From the NCBI GenBank assembly GCA_016649925.1, contig JAENWO010000051.1, positions 1 to 10,830 of the forward strand: a DNA stretch of 10,830 bases, in the 5' to 3' direction. Source of the DNA: Actinomycetales bacterium. Lineage in GTDB: Bacteria > Actinomycetota > Actinomycetes > Actinomycetales > Beutenbergiaceae. A program made the position numbers and the translations under genes. The notes beneath the pieces are model-generated. The model saw nothing but the letters and a program-made list of their open reading frames with translations, made no database searches and was not told where the DNA came from. This document shows positions 6,991-10,830 of the stretch, in pieces. Numbering within the stretch: position 1 is the first letter of the stretch; each line of letters begins with the position of its first letter.

Positions 6991-7919
6991 CGTCGGCTCC
7001 CTGCCTCGGTGCGGTTCACAGGCTCGTGCCGACGGTGCCCCGACACCGCTCGCGCAGTTGAGGCGAGCTTGTGGACGGCGTCGGTGTAGTCGTGCTGCAC
7101 GACCAGCAGGTACAACAGATCGAGCACGAACAGCTGGGAGTGCTTGGCCGAGAGGTCGGCCGGGTGGAGGTACTCCTGGGGCACCGACGCAATGAGGCAG
7201 ACGTCGGCCAGCTGCCCGAGAGGCGAGGCGCTGCGGTTCGTGATCGCGACCGTGAAGGCACCGGACGACTTGGCGTGGGCCAGCATCTCGATGGTCTCCT
7301 TCGTCCGGCCGCTGTTCGAGATCCCGATCGCGATCGTGTGCTCGTCCTGGATCGAGGCGCTCGCCAACCCGGCGTGCACGTCACCCCAGGAGTGGGCGTT
7401 CACGCCGACGCGGTAGAGCCGGTTCGCCACCTCGTCCGCGATCGACGCACTTCCCCCGGTGCCGTAGATGTCGAGGTGCCGGCAGTTCGCGATCACCCGG
7501 GCGACGCGTGCGCACTGGTCGACGTCGATCAGCCCGGCCGTGGCCGTGAGGGAGCGCACGTGCGCGTGCAGCAGGGTGCGCAGCACGTCCGGCGGCGCGT
7601 CGTCCGGGTCGAACGCACGCCCGATCCCGGCGCGCCAGGCCTGATCGCCCTGCCGGCGGCCGGCGTCGGCAGCCACACTGACGCGGAACTGCACGTATCC
7701 CGGGTACCCGAGGCGCCGGCAGAACCGCGTGACGGTCGCGGCGGACGTCCCGGCCCGGTCGGCGAGCTCGGTGATCGACAGCTCCAGGGGCGCGGTCGGG
7801 TCCTCGAGGAGGAGGACACCGATCTTCGCCAACGCGGACGACATGTGTGGGAGATTGGCCTGGATACGATCCGGGACGCGCATCGTCGCGTCCATGGGGC
7901 CGAGCGTGTCGATAGCCAA
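6987..7919 (-). CDS. MurR/RpiR-family transcriptional regulator (HTH plus SIS domain)
   Basis: A 310-residue regulator first in the aminosugar operon. The RpiR-type helix-turn-helix is at SITELADRAGTSAATVTRFC (48-67), continuing RRLGYPGYVQFRV (68-80). The C-terminal SIS domain (about 137-265) has IYGTGGSASIADEVANRL (151-168) and IGISNSGRTKET (198-209), which bind a phosphosugar effector in this family. The start is TTG 7919: GAGAGG lies eight bases upstream, whereas the in-frame ATG codons at 7895 and 7883 have no ribosome site. It is divergent from the kinase across an AT-rich gap with two similar sites that it may bind. It probably represses both transcripts until its phosphosugar ligand accumulates; activation is also possible in this family. 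Confidence 0.9.
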   Translation of the reverse strand: MAIDTLGPMDATMRVPDRIQANLPHMSSALAKIGVLLLEDPTAPLELSITELADRAGTSAATVTRFCRRLGYPGYVQFRVSVAADAGRRQGDQAWRAGIGRAFDPDDAPPDVLRTLLHAHVRSLTATAGLIDVDQCARVARVIANCRHLDIYGTGGSASIADEVANRLYRVGVNAHSWGDVHAGLASASIQDEHTIAIGISNSGRTKETIEMLAHAKSSGAFTVAITNRSASPLGQLADVCLIASVPQEYLHPADLSAKHSQLFVLDLLYLLVVQHDYTDAVHKLASTARAVSGHRRHEPVNRTEAGSRR

Positions 7920-7935
7920 TGAAAATACCTCTCAC
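7920..7935. promoter_or_regulatory. Putative regulator operator O2
   Basis: TGAAAATACCTCTCAC matches the site at 7953-7968 at 11 of 16 positions, sharing TGAAA-N5-TCTCAC. The outer bases form an imperfect inverted repeat, TGANA/TNTCA. It abuts the regulator's TTG start and covers its GAGAGG ribosome site, so some of the likeness may reflect that function. Confidence 0.4.
7928..7933 (-). promoter_or_regulatory. Ribosome binding site that fixes the regulator's TTG start
   Basis: On the minus strand GAGAGG ends eight bases before the TTG at 7919. No comparable site precedes the downstream in-frame ATG codons, so this site decides the start. Confidence 0.65.
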
Positions 7936-7952
7936 GTCAATGTGCGGGTGGC

Positions 7953-7968
7953 TGAAACATATTCTCAC
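7953..7968. promoter_or_regulatory. Putative regulator operator O1 over divergent -10 elements
   Basis: TGAAACATATTCTCAC shares TGAAA-N5-TCTCAC with 7920-7935, 33 bp (about three helical turns) away. It covers the predicted minus-strand -10 (7956-7961) and a plus-strand -10 candidate TATTCT (7960-7965). A protein bound here could block both the operon and the kinase gene. No site resembling the DasR consensus TGGTCTAGACCA is present. Confidence 0.45.
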
Positions 7969-7985
7969 AATGACGGAGACGTCAA
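7956..7985 (-). promoter_or_regulatory. Predicted promoter of the regulator-led operon
   Basis: On the minus strand TTGACG (complement of 7980-7985) and TATGTT (complement of 7956-7961) are separated by 18 bases, close to the housekeeping sigma consensus. Transcription would start near 7949, giving a leader of about 30 bases that contains the ribosome site. It is the best -35/-10 pair in the window. Confidence 0.55.
7960..7965 (+). promoter_or_regulatory. Candidate -10 element of the kinase promoter
   Basis: TATTCT fits TANNNT and lies about 45 bases before the kinase start, with a predicted transcript start near 7972. No convincing -35 is found 17-18 bases upstream, so activity may need another factor or a relaxed promoter. 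Confidence 0.3.
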
Positions 7986-7999
7986 GACCTGGATGTGAC

Positions 8000-8005
8000 G
8001 GAGGG
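8000..8005 (+). promoter_or_regulatory. Ribosome binding site favouring the kinase start at 8010
   Basis: GGAGGG here gives a five-base gap between the GGAGG core and the GTG at 8010. It lies inside the reading frame if GTG 7995 is used instead, which argues for the shorter protein. Confidence 0.6.
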
Positions 8006-8009
8006 CGCG

Positions 8010-9011
8010 GTGGGGTACTACCTGGCTGTCGATGCCGGAGGAACGTCCACACGGGCGGTCGTCCTGCGAGCGGACGGGCACGCCCTGGGATGCGGTGTCG
8101 CCGGCAGCGGGAACCCGGTCTCCTCCGGAACGGACCAGGCAGCACAGGCGGTGGTTGCGGCCGCTCGTGGCGCCCTCGACTCGGCAGGCCTGCGGCCCAC
8201 GGACATCACCTCGGGGGTGGCCGGAATGGCCGGGGCGAGTGTCTTCGGATCGGGCGAGTGGCTGCGGGAGGAACTGGTTCGGGCGGGCATCTCGGATCAT
8301 TTCGACATTCGATCGGACCTCCTCGCGACGTTCTGCTCGGGTTCGTTCGCACCGCACGGGTACGCCCTGGTGGCCGGAACGGGAGCCGTCGCGGTCCGCG
8401 TCCGCGGAGGTGAGGTGGACGCTGTGGCGGACGGTCTCGGTTGGTTGCTGGGGGACGCCGGATCGGGTTACTGGATCGGACAACAGGTCGCCCGGCACGT
8501 GAGCGCCGCCCTCGACGGAAGGGGCCCGGCCACTACCCTCACCCGCCTGCTGCTCGACGACGTGGGAATCGCGGCGACGACCGAGCGGGACGCGGACGGA
8601 CGACCGACGGCCCTGCGGAAGCTGGTCGAGGCGCTCTACCGCTTGCGCCCGATCGATCTTGCCCGGTTCGCGCCGCTCGCGTTCGCCGCACCCGACGACC
8701 CGCTCGCGCAGCGCATCGTCGCCGAGGCCACCGACGCGCTGGCCGCGACGCTCACCGCCGTCGTCGCGCCGCACGTCACCGGCCCGCTCGTGCTGGGTGG
8801 AAGCGTCCTGTCCCGGCAGCGCGCCATCGCGGATCGGATGGCCGCCGTGCTCCGCTCCGCCGGTGTGCCACCGGTGCTCCGACATGTACCGGACGGGCTC
8901 GCCGGTGCAGCGGTGCTGGCGCTGCGGCTCGGGGCCGTCGACGTCGACGAGGAGGTGTTCGAGCGCATCGCGGCAACACTGGACACGATCCGGGCGGTGC
9001 CTGCGGCCTGA
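8010..9011 (+). CDS. N-acetylglucosamine kinase-like protein (BadF/BadG/BcrA/BcrD ATPase family)
   Basis: A 333-residue sugar kinase of the ASKHA fold, expected to phosphorylate an incoming N-acetylated aminosugar at the 6-position using ATP. Visible are the phosphate-1 loop VDAGGTSTR (7-15, Asp8), GVAGMAG (69-75), the probable catalytic Asp103 in IRSDLLAT, phosphate-2 AGTGAV (122-127), the NagK signature GLGWLLGDAGSGYWIG (142-157) and the adenosine motif VLGGSVL (261-267). GTG 8010 is chosen because GGAGG (8000-8004) lies five bases upstream; the in-frame GTG at 7995 adds five residues but has no ribosome site at usable distance. The gene is divergent from the RpiR-led operon and probably shares its control. 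It converges on purE with a 22-bp gap. Substrate (GlcNAc, MurNAc or other) is inferred from context. Confidence 0.88.
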   Translation: MGYYLAVDAGGTSTRAVVLRADGHALGCGVAGSGNPVSSGTDQAAQAVVAAARGALDSAGLRPTDITSGVAGMAGASVFGSGEWLREELVRAGISDHFDIRSDLLATFCSGSFAPHGYALVAGTGAVAVRVRGGEVDAVADGLGWLLGDAGSGYWIGQQVARHVSAALDGRGPATTLTRLLLDDVGIAATTERDADGRPTALRKLVEALYRLRPIDLARFAPLAFAAPDDPLAQRIVAEATDALAATLTAVVAPHVTGPLVLGGSVLSRQRAIADRMAAVLRSAGVPPVLRHVPDGLAGAAVLALRLGAVDVDEEVFERIAATLDTIRAVPAA

Positions 9012-9033
9012 GGTCGCCCGGGAGATGCCGCCG

Positions 9034-9558
9034 TCAGGAGCCGAAACCGGTGCGCTGCGAGCGCGACGCGCGCAGCCGGGCCCCCTTGTCGACCGCCACC
9101 TGACGCAACTCGGACTGGAAGGCGACCATCTTCTCGCGAAGGGCCGCTGCGCCGTCGTCGGCCCCCGCGGCGAGGATCCGCGCGGCGAGCAGGCCCGCGT
9201 TGCGCGCCCCGCCCACGGAGACGGTCGCCACCGGCACACCAGCCGGCATCTGCACGATCGAGAGCAGCGAGTCCATCCCGTCGAGGTGCTCCAGCGGCAC
9301 GGGCACACCGATCACCGGAAGCGGCGTCACGGCGGCGAGCATGCCGGGCAGGTGGGCGGCCCCGCCCGCACCGGCGATGATCACCCTGATCCCCCGGCCG
9401 GCCGCCTCGCGCCCGTAGCGAAGCATGTCCTCGGGCATCCGGTGCGCCGAGACGACGTCCACCTCGTGCTCGATGCCGAACTCCGCGAGCGCCTCGGCGG
9501 CCGCCCTCATCACGGGCCAGTCCGAGTCCGACCCCATCACCACGCCGACCACACTCAT
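9034..9558 (-). CDS. purE: N5-carboxyaminoimidazole ribonucleotide mutase
   Basis: A 174-residue class I PurE that converts N5-CAIR to CAIR in de novo purine synthesis, acting on the PurK product. Motifs include GSDSDWPVM (9-17), VSAHRMP (36-42) with the catalytic His39, AGAGGAAHLPGM (62-73), VIGVPV (82-87) and MDSLLSIVQMPAGVPVATV (95-113). ATG 9558 overlaps the purK stop by 4 bp (ATGA). The same frame is open upstream through purK, but family N-termini start exactly at MSVVGVVMGSDSD, so the shorter start is right. Presence of purK upstream supports the two-step bacterial route rather than a class II carboxylase. The basic C-terminal tail after about 155 is ordinary for actinobacteria. Confidence 0.96.
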   Translation of the reverse strand: MSVVGVVMGSDSDWPVMRAAAEALAEFGIEHEVDVVSAHRMPEDMLRYGREAAGRGIRVIIAGAGGAAHLPGMLAAVTPLPVIGVPVPLEHLDGMDSLLSIVQMPAGVPVATVSVGGARNAGLLAARILAAGADDGAAALREKMVAFQSELRQVAVDKGARLRASRSQRTGFGS

Positions 9559-10688
9559 GCGCCCGCTCCTCTCAGCATCTCGACTGCTTCCCGGGCCCGA
9601 CGGCGGAGCGTGGGCAGGTCCTCCCCCGTCAGGGTCACGTGCCCCAGCTTGCGACCCGGGCGCACCGACTTCCCGTACAGGTGCACCTTCGCCTCCGGGT
9701 AGGCGGCCATCAGGGCCGGGTAGGCCTCCGCCGGGTCGGAGCGCTCCGAGCCGAGCAGGTTGACCATCACCGACCAGCGGGCCGTGGGCGTCGTGTCCCC
9801 CAGCGGCAGGTCCAGCACGGCGCGCAGGTGCTGCTCGAACTGGCTCGTCACCGAGCCGTCGATGCTGAAGTGACCGCTGTTGTGAGGGCGCATCGCGAGC
9901 TCGTTGACGAGGATGCGGCCGTCCTCGGCCTCGAACAGCTCGACCGCGAGCACCCCGGTGACGCCGAGGCCCTCGGCGATCGTGCGCGCCATCTCGAGCG
10001 CCTCGGTGGCCGCGGCCGCCGGCAGGTCCGGGGCGGGCGCGATCACCTCCGCGCACACGCCGTCGCGCTGCACCGTCTCCACCACCGGCCAGGAGCGGAT
10101 CTCCCCGCTGGGCCGCCGCGCGACGAGGGCCGCGAGCTCGCGCCGGAAGTCGACCTTCTCCTCGGCGAGCACCGCACCCCGCGGGTGGTCCAACCAGTGC
10201 GCGGCCTCGGCGGCGTCACCGATGAAAAGCACACCCTTGCCGTCGTAGCCGCCCACCGGGGTCTTGACCACGATGGGCCACCCGATCTCGTCGCCGAACG
10301 CGGTCAGCTCCTCGGCGCTGCGGACCTCGGCCCAGCGCGGACAGGGCACGCCGAGCTCGGTGAGCCGGGTGCGCATGACGATCTTGTCCTGGGCGTGCGC
10401 GAGTGCCTCGGGCCCCGGCTGGACGCTGACGCCGCGCTGGACGAGGTCGCGCAAGAGGTCACCGGGGACGTGCTCGTGCTCGAACGTCAGCACGTCCGCG
10501 CCGGCCGCGACGGCCACGACGGCCTCGGCGTCGCTCGCCGCTCCGACCGGAGCGTCCGGGATGACCTGCGCCGCCGCGCCGTCGGGCGCCTCGACGAGGG
10601 CTCGCAGGTGGATCTGGAGGGCCCCGGCTGGTGCGGCCATCATGCGCGCGAGCTGCCCGCCGCCGACCACGGCCACCACCGGTCCCAT
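9555..10688 (-). CDS. purK: N5-carboxyaminoimidazole ribonucleotide synthase
   Basis: A 377-residue ATP-grasp enzyme that makes N5-CAIR from AIR, bicarbonate and ATP. Domains run in the usual order: N-terminal Rossmann-like part with GGGQLARMM (9-17) and FEHEHVP (69-75, commonly FExExVP), ATP-grasp part with QDKIVMRTRL (100-109), the flexible loop KTPVGGYDGKG (142-152), VELFEAEDG (249-257) and metal/phosphate residues in NELAMRPHNSGHFSID (262-277), then the C-terminal YGKSVRPGRKLGHV (338-351). Length is normal and all key residues appear present. No good ribosome site precedes ATG 10688, but TACGCT (complement of 10696-10701) lies seven bases before it, which suggests a leaderless transcript. 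It is translationally coupled to purE by a 4-bp overlap. Confidence 0.96.
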   Translation of the reverse strand: MGPVVAVVGGGQLARMMAAPAGALQIHLRALVEAPDGAAAQVIPDAPVGAASDAEAVVAVAAGADVLTFEHEHVPGDLLRDLVQRGVSVQPGPEALAHAQDKIVMRTRLTELGVPCPRWAEVRSAEELTAFGDEIGWPIVVKTPVGGYDGKGVLFIGDAAEAAHWLDHPRGAVLAEEKVDFRRELAALVARRPSGEIRSWPVVETVQRDGVCAEVIAPAPDLPAAAATEALEMARTIAEGLGVTGVLAVELFEAEDGRILVNELAMRPHNSGHFSIDGSVTSQFEQHLRAVLDLPLGDTTPTARWSVMVNLLGSERSDPAEAYPALMAAYPEAKVHLYGKSVRPGRKLGHVTLTGEDLPTLRRRAREAVEMLRGAGA

Positions 10689-10695
10689 GCATTCC

Positions 10696-10701
10696 AGCGT
10701 A
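10696..10701 (-). promoter_or_regulatory. Predicted -10 element for leaderless purK
   Basis: TACGCT on the minus strand fits TANNNT and is seven bases before the purK ATG, the spacing seen for actinobacterial leaderless transcripts. No -35 is convincing. Confidence 0.4.
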
Positions 10702-10709
10702 GTGGCGGT

Positions 10710-10715
10710 TAGCCT
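10710..10715 (+). promoter_or_regulatory. Predicted -10 element for the divergent leaderless gene
   Basis: TAGCCT fits TANNNT and is six bases before the GTG at 10722. Transcription would start at or near the GTG itself. No ribosome site is present. Confidence 0.4.
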
Positions 10716-10721
10716 CGTGGG

Positions 10722-10830
10722 GTGACTTCGCCGCTTTCGCCCGCCCCGGACCAGACGTGCCCGGAGCCGGCACCCGGTTCGCTGTGGCGCGACCGGGCGA
10801 GGCTGTGGCGCGACCGGGCGTGGCTGTGGC
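10722..10830 (+). CDS. N-terminal fragment of a gene divergent from purK (possibly GtrA-family membrane protein)
   Basis: From GTG 10722 the frame stays open to the window edge (36 codons): VTSPLSPAPDQTCPEPAPGS, then LWRDRAR, LWRDRAW, LW. The start is supported by a TANNNT -10 six bases upstream, consistent with leaderless translation, and by good divergent spacing from purK (33 bp). The Pro-rich beginning and Trp/Arg-rich repeats do not identify a family. In mycobacteria the gene divergent from purK (Rv3277 in M. tuberculosis) encodes a GtrA-like membrane protein, so that is the best guess by synteny alone; the Trp/Arg stretch would then sit before the first membrane helix. Confidence 0.45.
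   Translation, partial: MTSPLSPAPDQTCPEPAPGSLWRDRARLWRDRAWLW
10782..10830 (+). repeat. In-frame 21-bp tandem repeat at the window edge
   Basis: CTGTGGCGCGACCGGGCGAGG (10782-10802) is followed by a copy differing only at one base (10803-10823, A to T near the end) and the first seven bases of a third (10824-10830). Each unit is seven codons, LWRDRA plus R or W. The array runs out of the window, so its full length is unknown. Confidence 0.8.

Noticed and set aside
7920..7994. DasR-type operator controlling the aminosugar genes
   Set aside because: No sequence close to TGGTCTAGACCA was seen here or before the binding-protein gene.
9003..9031. GCGGC/GCCGC stem between the kinase and purE as a terminator
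   Set aside because: Only five pairs with a 19-base loop, and part of it lies in coding sequence; too weak to call.
7965..9308. Minus-strand open frame (447 codons) opposite the kinase and running into purE
   Set aside because: It overlaps two well-supported genes in shadow frames and shows no domain.
9559..10056. Upstream extension of the purE frame by 166 codons
   Set aside because: The extension is out of frame with purK, which is intact there. PurE homologues start at MSVVGVVMGSDSD, matching ATG 9558.

Overview
This is GC-rich actinobacterial DNA. The evidence is strong G/C bias at third codon positions, frequent GTG and TTG starts, TANNNT-type -10 elements placed for leaderless translation, and a purE-purK pair divergent from another gene, as in mycobacteria and relatives. 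A Pseudonocardia-like genus fits, but nothing in the window fixes the genus. Eleven protein-coding genes are supported (two are cut by the window edges) and almost no DNA is non-coding. No tRNA, rRNA, insertion sequence or CRISPR array was seen.

Layout. Positions 1-55 may be the 3' end of a gene. Positions 105-524 (+) encode a small CoA-binding (YccU-type) Rossmann protein. It converges on 543-2765 (-), a membrane acyltransferase with a C-terminal SGNH domain that probably O-acetylates a cell-surface glycan. The core, 2856-7919 (-), is a compact operon read right to left: RpiR-family regulator, UPF0309-type SIS enzyme, Tat-exported lipoprotein sugar-binding protein of the NgcE type, and two sugar permeases. 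Divergent from it is 8010-9011 (+), an N-acetylglucosamine-kinase-like gene of the BadF/BadG family. The last block, 9034-10688 (-), is purK-purE, with a truncated + strand gene starting at 10722 that carries in-frame 21-bp tandem repeats.

How it fits together. The central genes look like a self-contained aminosugar import and processing module. The binding protein and two permeases bring in GlcNAc, chitobiose or a related sugar, the kinase phosphorylates it, the SIS protein acts on the phosphosugar, and the RpiR regulator senses a phosphosugar and controls both arms. The module has no ATPase gene, no nagA deacetylase and no nagB deaminase. It therefore either borrows these from elsewhere or uses a different chemistry through the SIS enzyme. 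The 90-bp region between the divergent regulator and kinase starts is unusually AT-rich. It holds two copies of TGAAA-N5-TCTCA 33 bp apart, one overlapping the predicted -10 elements of both divergent promoters; these are the best candidates for the regulator's operators. Most adjacent genes in the operons overlap by 4 bp (ATGA or GTGA), which indicates translational coupling.
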